Positions 27,389 to 37,379 of a DNA stretch of 64,000 nt are shown piece by piece. The translations under genes were made by a program, and so were the position numbers. The notes under the pieces were generated by a model. It searched no databases. It saw only the letters and a program-made list of their open reading frames with translations, and was not told the origin of the DNA. The DNA comes from [Phormidium] sp. LEGE 05292 (lineage in GTDB: Bacteria > Cyanobacteriota > Cyanobacteriia > Cyanobacteriales > Aerosakkonemataceae): NCBI RefSeq assembly GCF_015207735.1, contig NZ_JADEWG010000008.1:1-64000 (forward strand), in the 5' to 3' direction. Numbering within the stretch: position 1 is the first letter of the stretch; each line of letters starts with the position of its first letter.

Positions 27389-28363
27389 ATGGACATCAAA
27401 AACGGCTTTATCGGCACCGTTGGCAATACACCACTAATTCGGTTAGATAGTTTCAGCGAAGAAACAGGTTGCGAAATCCTGGGAAAAGCAGAATTTCTCA
27501 ATCCAGGGGGTTCGGTGAAAGACCGCGCCGCACTTTATATTATTAAAGAAGCAGAAGAGAAAGGCTTACTCAAGCCTGGGGGTACAGTTGTTGAAGGAAC
27601 TGCGGGAAACACAGGTATTGGACTAGCGCATATTTGCAACGCCAAAGGTTACAAATGCCTGATTATTATCCCAGACACCCAATCTCAGGAAAAAATGGAC
27701 GCATTGCGAACATTAGGTGCAGAAGTTCGTCCCGTTCCTGCCGTACCCTACAAAGACCCGAACAATTATGTTAGACTTTCCGGCAGAATTGCCTCGGAAA
27801 TGGAAAACGCGATTTGGGCAAATCAATTTGATAATCTAGCGAATAGACTTGCCCATTACGAGACTACCGGAAAAGAAATTTGGGAGCAAACAGACGGAAA
27901 AATTGATGCTTTCACTTGCGCTACTGGAACAGGTGGAACTTATGCGGGTGTGTCGATGTTTCTCAAAGACCAAAATCCCAATGTTAAAACTATTTTGGCA
28001 GATCCAATGGGAAGTGGATTGTACAGTTATGCCAAAACTGGAGAAATTAAAATTGAAGGTAGTTCTATCACAGAAGGGATTGGTAACAGTCGGGTCACAG
28101 CTAATATGGAAGGCGTACCGATCGATGATGCCCTTCAAATTGATGACAAAGAAGCGATTCGGGTAATTTACCAATTATTACGAAAAGACGGCTTATTTAT
28201 GGGAGGTTCTGTAGGCATTAACGTTGGTGCATCTGTCGCCATTGCCAAAAAATTAGGCCCTGGACATACAATAGTTACCATACTCTGCGATGGTGGTTCC
28301 CGTTATCAATCACGATTGTACAATCAAGAATGGCTAGCCTCAAAAGGACTATCACCAGACTAA
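27389..28363 (+). CDS. cysK: Cysteine synthase A-type PLP enzyme
   Basis: 324 residues, fold-type II PLP enzyme. GNTPLIRLD is at the N-terminus, the PLP Lys is K44 in NPGGSVKDRAA, the substrate-binding loop is EGTAGNTGIG (69-78), and the phosphate loop is TGTGGTYAG. It should join O-acetylserine and sulfide to give cysteine. The motif details also fit cysteine desulfhydrase-like paralogues of the same family, so direction and substrate are inferred. AGGAGA precedes the ATG. A block of tandem repeats follows it. Confidence 0.88.
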   Translation: MDIKNGFIGTVGNTPLIRLDSFSEETGCEILGKAEFLNPGGSVKDRAALYIIKEAEEKGLLKPGGTVVEGTAGNTGIGLAHICNAKGYKCLIIIPDTQSQEKMDALRTLGAEVRPVPAVPYKDPNNYVRLSGRIASEMENAIWANQFDNLANRLAHYETTGKEIWEQTDGKIDAFTCATGTGGTYAGVSMFLKDQNPNVKTILADPMGSGLYSYAKTGEIKIEGSSITEGIGNSRVTANMEGVPIDDALQIDDKEAIRVIYQLLRKDGLFMGGSVGINVGASVAIAKKLGPGHTIVTILCDGGSRYQSRLYNQEWLASKGLSPD

Positions 28364-28380
28364 TCATTAGTCATTTCTAT

Positions 28381-28608
28381 CCAACAAAAAACTCTCATGA
28401 ACATCTGCGTTAATCTGCGTTAATCTGCTTTCATCTGCGGTTAAAAAAGAGATTTTCGCATCCCACAAAAAACTCTCATAAACATCTGTGTTCATCTGTG
28501 TTTATCTGTGGACATCTGTGGTAAAAAACAAGATTTTGCACCCCACAAAAAATCCCGATAAACATCTGCGTACCTACGGGAAGGCTATCACCTACATCTG
28601 CGGTTAAA
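28381..28608. repeat. Three ~80-base tandem units built of CATCTGYG repeats
   Basis: Units begin at 28381, 28462 and 28542 with CC(C/A)ACAAAAAA. The first two each hold four 10-base TTCATCTGYG-like words, then GGTTAAAA and a GATTTT(C/T)GCA tail. The third is interrupted by an unrelated 22-base stretch near 28571. The same unit occurs twice at 37968-38117. Confidence 0.85.
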
Positions 28609-28610
28609 TA

Positions 28611-29618
28611 ATGAAAATTAACGCTTTAGCATCATACCAAACAGGCGAATCCTTAAAAGATTACAGCTTCGACCCTGGAGAATTGCAAGACTACGACTGT
28701 TTAATTAAAGTATTAGCTTGCGGCATTTGCCACTCTGATATTCACATGATAGATAACGATTGGGGAAACTCGCGTTATCCTTTAGTTCCCGGACATGAAG
28801 TGATTGGGGAAGTGGTAGAGTTAGGTTCGCAAGTAAAACATTTGAAAATTGGCGATCGCATTGGTATAGGATGGCAAATGTCATCCTGCTTACAATGTCC
28901 TGATTGTCTCAAAGGTAACGAAAATCTTTGCGACCAAAACCAAGGTTTAATTGTCGAAGGTTATGGCGGTTTTGCAGATTACGTAAAATTAGACTCGCGG
29001 TTTGCTTTTCCTATTCCTAAAGGCATAGAAACGGAAGCCGCAGGGCCATTACTCTGTGGGGGGATTACAGTATACTCAGGCTTGCGCTATGGTGGCATGA
29101 GTTCCGGTCAAGAGATTGGCATAATTGGCATTGGCGGACTGGGACATTTAGCGGTGCAATTTGCTAGTAAATTAGGCAATAGCGTCACCGTTTTTACTAC
29201 TTCTCAGGATAAAGCAGAATTCGCCCATCAATTGGGTGCAAATCATGTGGTTGTCGTTCCTCCCGGAGAGTCGCCACCACCACCAACACGCCTACTCGAC
29301 ATTATTATTAGCACAGTTCCCACATCCTTGGATTGGGCAGCTTACATAGAGTATCTCAATTCTGATGGAACTTTAACTTTAGTAGGGGTTCCTGATGCAC
29401 CTTTGACGCTACCAATGTCCCTATTACTTAACAAGCGTCGTCGAGTGATGGCTTCTCCCATTGGCGGAAGAGCGATGATTGTGGAAATGCTTTCAATTGC
29501 CGATCGCTTTGGCATAAAGCCTATCATTGAAACCTTCCCTTTGCAACAAGCTAACGAAGCAATGCAAAAAGTCCGCGAGAATAAAGTTCGCTATCGTGCT
29601 GTTCTCAAAGTTAGCTAA
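28611..29618 (+). CDS. Zinc-dependent alcohol dehydrogenase (CAD-like)
   Basis: 335 residues of the medium-chain dehydrogenase superfamily. Catalytic zinc ligands are in CGICHSDIHMID and PGHEVIGEV; the structural zinc loop is CLQCPDCLKGNENLC. The Rossmann motif GIGGLGHLAVQFASKLG binds NAD(P). Architecture resembles cinnamyl-alcohol/YahK-type NADPH-dependent aldehyde reductases, so broad aldehyde-alcohol conversion is inferred and the physiological substrate is unknown. The start lies directly at the end of a repeat block. A hairpin separates it from the 2Fe-2S gene. Confidence 0.9.
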   Translation: MKINALASYQTGESLKDYSFDPGELQDYDCLIKVLACGICHSDIHMIDNDWGNSRYPLVPGHEVIGEVVELGSQVKHLKIGDRIGIGWQMSSCLQCPDCLKGNENLCDQNQGLIVEGYGGFADYVKLDSRFAFPIPKGIETEAAGPLLCGGITVYSGLRYGGMSSGQEIGIIGIGGLGHLAVQFASKLGNSVTVFTTSQDKAEFAHQLGANHVVVVPPGESPPPPTRLLDIIISTVPTSLDWAAYIEYLNSDGTLTLVGVPDAPLTLPMSLLLNKRRRVMASPIGGRAMIVEMLSIADRFGIKPIIETFPLQQANEAMQKVRENKVRYRAVLKVS

Positions 29619-29634
29619 ATTGAGGCAAAATCGA

Positions 29635-29666
29635 AGTAGGTTGGGTTTTTGATCGCTCAACCTACT
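29635..29666 (+). terminator. Hairpin after the alcohol dehydrogenase gene
   Basis: AGTAGGTTG and CAACCTACT form a nine-base stem with a T-rich loop. It ends eight bases before the next ATG, with no trailing T-tract, so it may instead shape the 2Fe-2S gene leader. Confidence 0.4.
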
Positions 29667-29674
29667 CGATAGAA

Positions 29675-29956
29675 ATGTCTGCAAAAACAGTTTTAATTTG
29701 TCAAAGTAAAGCCTGTCGAAAACTAGGCGCTGCAAAAGTTTTAGCAGCTTTTTTAGCGCATCCTGTACCCGACGTTAATATTATCGCCAGTACCTGTTTA
29801 GGACAATGTGGTAATGGCCCGATGGTATTAGTTGAACCGGAACATATTTGGTACAATCGCGTACATCCAGATGAAGTACCCGCAGTAGTTGAAAGACATT
29901 TAAAAAATGATAAACCAGTTGTAGCAATGCTTTATGCTAAGTTTCATCCCAAATAA
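29675..29956 (+). CDS. Thioredoxin-like 2Fe-2S ferredoxin
   Basis: 93 residues with four cysteines at 9, 14, 41 and 45 (CQSKAC and CLGQC), the spacing of thioredoxin-fold [2Fe-2S] ferredoxins. It carries GNGPMVLVEPEHIWYNRVHPDEVP, conserved in the family. It is a cytosolic electron carrier; the partner enzyme is unknown, although an alcohol dehydrogenase gene lies 57 bases upstream on the same strand. All cluster ligands are present. Confidence 0.88.
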   Translation: MSAKTVLICQSKACRKLGAAKVLAAFLAHPVPDVNIIASTCLGQCGNGPMVLVEPEHIWYNRVHPDEVPAVVERHLKNDKPVVAMLYAKFHPK

Positions 29957-30316
29957 TAAGCTAAAGCGCATCTAAATTCTATATTTTTGGTGTTAGGCAA
30001 AACTTTCAATCCCTCTCCCCATCAGCCTAAATTTTAAATTTAAATGCTTCGCTTTCCGGTAGCGATAAATCAGTCTTAAGGAGAGTATAGAAAAATATCT
30101 TTTTCTATCTAGGGAATAAGCAAAAAAAAATAGCAGCAGGGCTTGCCGTTTCAGTCTGTAGAGCGAACGTAAGATCAAGATTCTTTCGAGAATGGGGGCA
30201 GTTGCTATGAAGCAGAAACCTAAGTCGTGAGTATTAGGAATCACCGTTGCTTTAGATCTGTGAAGATGTTAATTCCGGGCTACTATCTCAACGGTGACAG
30301 CCCCCAGTCTGGTTTG
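29957..30316. other. 360-base intergenic region
   Basis: Between converging genes (2Fe-2S and the GC-rich orphan). The first half is AT-rich with a run of nine A. From about 30140 the composition becomes GC-richer and continues into the orphan gene, which suggests the foreign segment starts before its stop codon. A weak minus-strand open frame here is not convincing. Confidence 0.5.
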
Positions 30317-30856
30317 TTACGGGTTGTGCGTAACTGTCATGGGTAACTGCTGGAGCTGGGCGACGACCTGGGACGGCGCACCAATAGGCGCGAGGTCAAC
30401 GGGTGCTGCCAGCTGGTAAACGTTACCCTGCGGCGGAAACATCGGGAGTTTGTTGTTCAAATGCTCAGCCGTCTTAGTGTTCGACAGCACCAAGGGCGGA
30501 CCGCCTCCGGGCGGCTTCTCGATCGTCATAGTGAAATCCAGATATAACGTATTCTGGAAGGTCGGAGGGAGACTTTTGATGATTACGAGTGTGCTGAGCG
30601 GTGTCGTCTCGATATCAGCCCAACTGATGGTAACCCGGCCAAGTACAGGACTATCAGCCGAGATCTCGTAGGCGAGAATCTTTAGCTTGAGACCGCCGAG
30701 ACCTTCTGAAGTGGGCTTCTCTACTCGCACATCGAACCCTCCCTTGAAGTCCAGCGTAACTAGTCCCAGGACGTTCACTTGTAAGGGTACGTTGACTGCG
30801 TACTGACTGCATCGGATCACCAAACCAATTGGCGGAAAAAGTCCACCTATCGTCAT
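30317..30856 (-). CDS. GC-rich orphan protein, unrecognised
   Basis: 179 residues from the ATG MTIGGLFPPIG, preceded by AGAGG seven bases upstream; the frame extends further, but only through AT-rich DNA. Codons favour G and C at third positions, unlike the AT-leaning neighbours. The protein alternates hydrophobic and polar residues (predicted beta-sandwich), with Pro-Gly-rich stretches (EKPPGGGPPL) and no signal peptide, membrane helix or cysteine cluster beyond one Cys. I do not recognise it. Composition suggests recent horizontal acquisition. Confidence 0.65.
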   Translation of the reverse strand: MTIGGLFPPIGLVIRCSQYAVNVPLQVNVLGLVTLDFKGGFDVRVEKPTSEGLGGLKLKILAYEISADSPVLGRVTISWADIETTPLSTLVIIKSLPPTFQNTLYLDFTMTIEKPPGGGPPLVLSNTKTAEHLNNKLPMFPPQGNVYQLAAPVDLAPIGAPSQVVAQLQQLPMTVTHNP

Positions 30857-31090
30857 AATGTTAACCTCTTTCTTAATCTGGAAATAACAACCACAGAGAG
30901 CGGTTTGGTATTTCTTTCCAGTGAATTTTACCAGGTTGTTTATAGAAGTTATTGACATTAATTATGAATAAATGAGTATATAATTTATTAATTTATGTCA
31001 AATTTTTTTAAATTAAATAATTTTTTAGAAAATTTATATTCAGTCATAAAGTTTTCTAAAAAAACTGAGTAGTTACGCTTTGTAGGTTGG

Positions 31091-32131
31091 CTACTGTGCT
31101 TCTCGCGTCAAAAATGGAACTTCGACAACTTCACCTTCCACTTCTCCAACTCGCACTTTTAAACCTTCCCCACCAGCTTTTGTTCGCACATAACCTAACC
31201 CAAAATAACCCTGTTCAGTTTCGGTAAAACTCGTAAGTTTCCCTACCTTTTCATCATCCAAAGCGATCGCACTTCCCACTTCTACAGGCGCAGCTAAACG
31301 AATTCCCCAAAGTTGCTGTTTTACACCTTTATAAGTGTTCAACCTAGCAATAGTTTCCTGACCAATATAACATCCCTTAGTAAAAGAGATTGTTTGCCAC
31401 AAACCCGCCTCTAAAGGATTATAATCATCAGTTAATTCTTGGTCTGGAATCGGTCTTCCTTGAGTAATTCTTAACTGTTCCCAACCTTTTTCACCCAAAG
31501 GAACTGCACCTAATTCTACTAACTTTTTCCATAACTTCGCCGCATACTCAGCAGCAACAATTAAAGTATAGCCGGGAATTGCTAAACCACTACCGATAGC
31601 AACTCGAAATTCAATATTTTCTAACTTAAATAATTGGTGATTACTATAAGTTTGATTAATGATTTCTTCTGCACCCAACTCTTTAACAATTCGCTGACTT
31701 TCTAGCCCAATTAAACTAAAAGTAGCAGTATCATTAGTAATATCTTTCAGTTTTACCTTATCAGCAAAAAAGATATATTTATCCAACCATTGCAGCAAAT
31801 ATTCCCGACGATTTGGCGAAACTAAAAGCAATACTGCATCTTCTAAAACATAAGCAGTAACTAAATCAATTGTTCTGGCTGTAGAAGAAACAAAAACTGT
31901 ATCGCAACCTGCACCAGGTTTTAAAGATTGAAAATCATTGGTGCTTTGATTGTGTAAAAAGCGCAATCGATCGTCATCGCTGACTAAAATTCTACCCCAG
32001 TGAGATCGATCGCACAAAGCCACCCCTTCCCTAGCCGCCAACAAAGCATCCAACTCATTCCCAAAACTAACAGCTATTCCATCTATAATATTTGCGCCAG
32101 CAGCCACTTGAATATCATGTAAATGTTGCAT
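31091..32131 (-). CDS. ygfZ: YgfZ/GcvT-type folate-binding protein
   Basis: 346 residues with the diagnostic motif KGCYIGQE at about 251-258 and a GcvT-like fold (LHNQSTNDFQSLKPG near residue 60). YgfZ proteins bind folate and help assemble or repair certain iron-sulfur proteins through the conserved Cys. Length matches cyanobacterial and plant homologues. It lies 32 bases downstream of a small conserved gene on the same strand, so the two probably share a transcript. Confidence 0.93.
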   Translation of the reverse strand: MQHLHDIQVAAGANIIDGIAVSFGNELDALLAAREGVALCDRSHWGRILVSDDDRLRFLHNQSTNDFQSLKPGAGCDTVFVSSTARTIDLVTAYVLEDAVLLLVSPNRREYLLQWLDKYIFFADKVKLKDITNDTATFSLIGLESQRIVKELGAEEIINQTYSNHQLFKLENIEFRVAIGSGLAIPGYTLIVAAEYAAKLWKKLVELGAVPLGEKGWEQLRITQGRPIPDQELTDDYNPLEAGLWQTISFTKGCYIGQETIARLNTYKGVKQQLWGIRLAAPVEVGSAIALDDEKVGKLTSFTETEQGYFGLGYVRTKAGGEGLKVRVGEVEGEVVEVPFLTREAQ

Positions 32132-32163
32132 TATCCTCTCCTACCTCTAGGATAAAAAGTTTA

Positions 32164-32547
32164 CTAACTAGCGGGTAAATTTGTAAATATCTCTTCAATT
32201 ATCCGTTGAGTTTTCTCCTCCAACCTTTCCCAATCTATATCCCCAGTTTTATCAATTAAACTAGTATCAATCTGAACATCTTGGCTTTCTAGTTCCGAAT
32301 GAGTAGGTGGGTACTCCAAAAAGCACACCTGGAAGCAAAGTTCCCACAAATTTATACTAAATTCCCGATCTTTATGTTGTAAACGCAGTAAATAGCCCGG
32401 ATAAGGGCTTTGCACTTCCTCATAAGTACCTTTCCAAGCAGATTCTTCCAACTGTTTACGAAGATTATCAACAATACGGAGATAGGCGGGCTGCATCAAC
32501 AACTCAGCTTGCTGCCATGCAACCATATTAGTAATTTTCGGTTTCAT
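32164..32547 (-). CDS. Conserved hypothetical protein
   Basis: 127 residues, soluble, acidic, predicted helical plus sheet. MVAWQQAELLMQPAYLRIVDNLRKQLE at the N-terminus and YPPTHSELESQDVQID in the middle have the look of a conserved cyanobacterial family, but I cannot name it. It lies just upstream of ygfZ (32 bases) on the same strand, so a link to iron-sulfur or folate functions is possible but unproven. Confidence 0.65.
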   Translation of the reverse strand: MKPKITNMVAWQQAELLMQPAYLRIVDNLRKQLEESAWKGTYEEVQSPYPGYLLRLQHKDREFSINLWELCFQVCFLEYPPTHSELESQDVQIDTSLIDKTGDIDWERLEEKTQRIIEEIFTNLPAS

Positions 32548-32610
32548 TGGTATCTATTTGGATGGGAATAGTTTTCAGACTATCACTCCTAAGAGGTGCA
32601 TTGTAACCCA

Positions 32611-34125
32611 CTATAAGAGATAAGTGCGATCGCGTCCCTCTTGTTTTGCCCGATACAGCGCCCTATCAGCCGTCGCAATCAACTCTTCTGGCGAAGACTC
32701 TTGATGAGGAACAATGCTCGACACTCCCAAACTGAGAGTAACATATTGGCTGATAGGTGATTGACTATGGGTAATTTGTAACCCTTTGACTTTAGCCCGA
32801 ATTTTCTCTGCAATATCAAACGCCATTTCTGGATTTGTATTTGGCAAAATCACCGCAAACTCTTCTCCACCATAACGCGCCACCAAATCAGCGGGACGAT
32901 TCACAGTTTCTCGAATCGCTTTTGCCACTTCCTCTAAACAAAAATCCCCCGTCAAATGACCGTAAGTATCATTATAAAGCTTAAAGTAATCCACATCACA
33001 CATAATCAAAGATAAACAATTTGAATTCCCTTTAAACCTGAATCCTTGAGTCTCCTCAATTAATAAATGTTGCCATTCTTGGCTAAGATATATATTAAAC
33101 CAATACCGATTTGCTAATTGAGTTAAAGTATCTAAAGTCGCCAAGCGATGTAATTCTTCATTAACCGTTTGTAATTTTTCATAGAGCTGAGCTTGTTGAA
33201 TAGTTATTCCTATCTGTCTTGCCAACTGCTTGAGTAACTCCATCTCTAATTCTTGCTCATCATATTTTCGTAACAGATTTTCGATAATTAAAAATCCCCA
33301 TATTTTGCCTCCCTGTCGAATCGGAAATATTAAATTAGGCTGACTTTTACCTCGATATTGTAGTTGATTTTGAGAGCTATTAATAGCAGTATTAACTCCC
33401 ATTTTCGTTTCTTGGTAATTGTCTTGTCTGCCAGACTTTGTTGTAGTATTTGACCTGGGAATATCCTTTAAGTTTATGGAATCAAAATCTATTGTATAGT
33501 TAGAGTAATCCTCAAATTGATAAACTGATATCTGCTCATTTCGCAAAATTATTCGGAGTTCATTAACCGTATGTTTGAGAATTTCGTCTAATGTAGCAGA
33601 CTGACAAATTCTCTCTTGCATTATCCCAATTAAGTTCTGAATAGCCATTTGATGTTGAATGCGTAAATTTTGCTCATTCACTTGTTTTTGCAACTGGTAA
33701 ATAGTTATATTATTTCTGACTCGGACTAAAACTTCTTCTGGCTGAATTGGTTTATTGATATAATCAACTGCACCAATTTCCAAACATCTAATTTTCTCCG
33801 CTTGATGAGCAAGGTCAGAAAGCAAAATCAAAGGAATATCTTCAGTTATTTTGTGTTTTTTTAATAATTGACAAGCTTTTATGCCTTCAAAATCTGGTTC
33901 TGTAATATCCAAAATCATCAAGTCTGGTCGTGCATATTCAGCTTTATAAATAGCTGAATCAGTACTTTTTGCTACCACTACATTAAACCGAGATTCCGTT
34001 AATAATTTGGACAACAAATCAAAATTATTAGCATTATTGCCTATAATAAAAACCAACCCAGATTTAGCAGGTGGGTTTTTTTGAGTGGTAAATCTAGTTT
34101 GCGACATGGAGAATTTACTGACCAT
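32611..34125 (-). CDS. Response regulator with GAF-like and GGDEF domains (diguanylate cyclase)
   Basis: 504 residues. The receiver domain (about 22-140) has the phosphoacceptor Asp in MILDITEPD near 73 and the conserved Lys in NKPIQPEE. A GAF-like domain occupies about 170-320. The GGDEF domain (about 335-504) carries the active motif YGGEEF near 418, with TLTQLANR and DVDYFKLYND before it, so it should make cyclic di-GMP. The usual RxxD product-inhibition site five residues before GGEEF is not seen. No EAL domain is present. A shorter start (MSQTRF) six codons in is possible. Confidence 0.94.
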   Translation of the reverse strand: MVSKFSMSQTRFTTQKNPPAKSGLVFIIGNNANNFDLLSKLLTESRFNVVVAKSTDSAIYKAEYARPDLMILDITEPDFEGIKACQLLKKHKITEDIPLILLSDLAHQAEKIRCLEIGAVDYINKPIQPEEVLVRVRNNITIYQLQKQVNEQNLRIQHQMAIQNLIGIMQERICQSATLDEILKHTVNELRIILRNEQISVYQFEDYSNYTIDFDSINLKDIPRSNTTTKSGRQDNYQETKMGVNTAINSSQNQLQYRGKSQPNLIFPIRQGGKIWGFLIIENLLRKYDEQELEMELLKQLARQIGITIQQAQLYEKLQTVNEELHRLATLDTLTQLANRYWFNIYLSQEWQHLLIEETQGFRFKGNSNCLSLIMCDVDYFKLYNDTYGHLTGDFCLEEVAKAIRETVNRPADLVARYGGEEFAVILPNTNPEMAFDIAEKIRAKVKGLQITHSQSPISQYVTLSLGVSSIVPHQESSPEELIATADRALYRAKQEGRDRTYLL

Positions 34126-34515
34126 TTAGGTATCTGTTAGTACGAAATTGAGGATGCTTAACAGTATTCCTTGTTTAGCCAGCCGCTCAAGTGATGAGCC
34201 GAGTTCAATTCCTGTGACAATTAGGTATAAATAACGTGCGATAAACCTTAGATTTATTGTGAGTGAATCGCCTTTTTCCCCGTGATAGAAGTCACAAGTT
34301 TTTCGTTCCACTTACAACCCCTCTAGACGTTAACCCTGCGGTTCTCTCCTCATTCCCCAAAGGTGGATGATTTCGTTGTCTGTCATTGGTGCATCTGCCT
34401 GTTTTACAGATAGAGTATAGCGTTTGATGATTTTGCTACCTCTTTAGGGGTTGCTCTTTCCAACAAAATCTAAAAATCTTAGCTAAGACTCTTGGCAAAG
34501 TCCAAAATAACAGCT
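34126..34515. other. 390-base intergenic region with a duplicated 5' segment
   Basis: Divergent spacer between the GGDEF gene and the cassette at 34516. CAACCCCT near 34315 is matched by AGGGGTTG near 34446, a widely spaced inverted pair. At 34475 the words AATCTTAGCTAAG and CTTGGCAAAG resemble the first codons of the next gene 55 bases later, suggesting a partial 5' duplication. No RNA gene is recognised. Confidence 0.5.
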
Positions 34516-35250
34516 ATGCTATATCCAAGAATCTTAGCCAAGGTTTTTGGGAATCGGCAAATGTCCAAGATTATCTACGATGTCATCCAGCGTTTTGAGG
34601 TAGAAAACGGTATTCCCCGTTTAGTTTCGACAAATATCCAAGTGATTCAAGGTGGCGAAGATTTGCTGTCTTTGGCTATCAGTCTGCTAACTCAAATGGG
34701 TTTTTACGAGAAGTTTGAGGAAAAAAGGACATCTCAATATGTAGGCTATCGCCTTAAAAACCCCGGAAAAGGTGATAAACGTTATCAACTTGTTCTTTCC
34801 GAGAGAAAAGAAAGTTTAAATATTTCTATAACTAAAGATATTTTAGAGCAAGAAAGCTTAAAAATAGAGGAATGCTTGGTATGTGGATTGGCAGATTCAG
34901 ATGAAAGTTTTTATAACTTAGAATATGAATTTAGCACATTAGGAATAATTTGGATTATTCCCAGCAAAGAAGATGTATTTTTGCAGTCAATACAAGACCA
35001 ATACCCATCTGTTTTTGAGGGGGACACTACAGGTGTATTTAAACTTTATTACGACAACTATTTTTCAGGGGAGATAAGTTCTCTAAAACCAAAAGACTTT
35101 AGCATAGAAAAATTTGCTGCTAGTCAAACTTATCTAATACTAACAGAAGACAAACTTTTTCCATACGTATGGCAAGTATCTATCAGTTCAAAAGAAGTAT
35201 TACGAGAGTTTATTACTAGTTTTGCAAGAATTTTAATGGAGCAACAGTAA
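34516..35250 (+). CDS. First gene of a two-gene cassette, unrecognised
   Basis: About 244 residues from the ATG at 34516. Other starts are a TTG at 34492 and an ATG at 34561 (MSKIIYDVIQRF), which may be the true one. The protein is soluble and mixed alpha/beta, with one CLVCG Cys pair in the middle (around residue 130). It matches no family I know. Its stop codon overlaps the ATG of the DUF2726-like gene by one base (TAATG), so translation is coupled and the two products probably act together. Confidence 0.7.
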   Translation: MLYPRILAKVFGNRQMSKIIYDVIQRFEVENGIPRLVSTNIQVIQGGEDLLSLAISLLTQMGFYEKFEEKRTSQYVGYRLKNPGKGDKRYQLVLSERKESLNISITKDILEQESLKIEECLVCGLADSDESFYNLEYEFSTLGIIWIIPSKEDVFLQSIQDQYPSVFEGDTTGVFKLYYDNYFSGEISSLKPKDFSIEKFAASQTYLILTEDKLFPYVWQVSISSKEVLREFITSFARILMEQQ

Positions 35251-35726
35251 TGTCTATCAAAATCAAAAGATTGGTTAATCCATACGAAGAAAGAATGCTT
35301 GAATTTATCCAAATTTGTGTAGAAGCAAATTATAAAATCCACACACAGGTTAGTTTATCTCAATTTTGTGAAATAGACAGACCAATTGACTGGGACTTAA
35401 GAAAATTTTTCTTTAGTTCTAATGTAGATGCTTTAATAACAGACTTTGATTATAGACCTTGTTTAGTTGTAGAGTTTCAATCTTCATATCACGATAACAC
35501 AGACGCTAGGGAGCGCGATCGCAAAAAAGCCACCTTACTCCATCTCGCCAGAGTTCCCCTAATTTACTCACGGATAAAAGACTTTGGTTTATTACATCTT
35601 TCCTCCCCAGATGAACAAACAATTTTCAACTTATTCACAGGAAAAGGAAGGGAAAAAGCCGAATTACTCATTAGAAAACATTGCCAGCTACCTGCGGAAA
35701 ATCAAATGAAATTAGTAGCTTGGTAA
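35250..35726 (+). CDS. DUF2726-like PD-(D/E)XK nuclease-fold protein
   Basis: 158 residues. The core reads VDALITDFDYRPCLVVEFQSSYH: Asp60, then Glu75-x-Gln77, with a later ERDRKKATLLHLARVPLIYSR. This fits the DUF2726 pattern, a restriction-endonuclease-like fold (D, then E-x-K/Q) predicted to bind or cut nucleic acid. Gln instead of Lys in the E-x-K position occurs in several nuclease families. It overlaps the preceding gene by one base. The cassette could be defensive or a DNA-repair accessory; nothing in the sequence decides this. Confidence 0.72.
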   Translation: MSIKIKRLVNPYEERMLEFIQICVEANYKIHTQVSLSQFCEIDRPIDWDLRKFFFSSNVDALITDFDYRPCLVVEFQSSYHDNTDARERDRKKATLLHLARVPLIYSRIKDFGLLHLSSPDEQTIFNLFTGKGREKAELLIRKHCQLPAENQMKLVAW

Positions 35727-35832
35727 TTATAAAAGCGAAACTTGACATACTAATTACCATTCCTACCCATTTTATAAATTTTTCCTAACGTACCCTAACT
35801 CACCACCAATCCAAGGTGATACAATCAACATC

Positions 35833-37315
<1,483 letters not shown>

Positions 37316-37323
37316 AATTAAAG

Positions 37324-37354
37324 TAGGGTGGGAAAAATCCCACCCTAATCTTTT
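37324..37354 (+). terminator. Intrinsic terminator of thiC
   Basis: TAGGGTGGGA and TCCCACCCTA form a ten-base stem with an A-rich loop, nine bases after the stop, followed by ATCTTTTA. Confidence 0.85.
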
Positions 37355-37379
37355 ATATTCTTTATATTGGTAAAAAGAA

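Noticed and set aside
28381-28608. CRISPR-like array
   Set aside because: The units are ~80-base tandem repeats made of 10-base words with no unique spacers between constant repeats, and no cas gene is nearby.
29993-30244. 83-residue minus-strand open frame
   Set aside because: Phe/Tyr/Arg-rich translation of AT-rich DNA, without start signal or similarity.
34126-34311. 61-residue minus-strand open frame upstream of the GGDEF gene
   Set aside because: No recognised motif or ribosome-binding site; it lies in a region better explained as promoter DNA.
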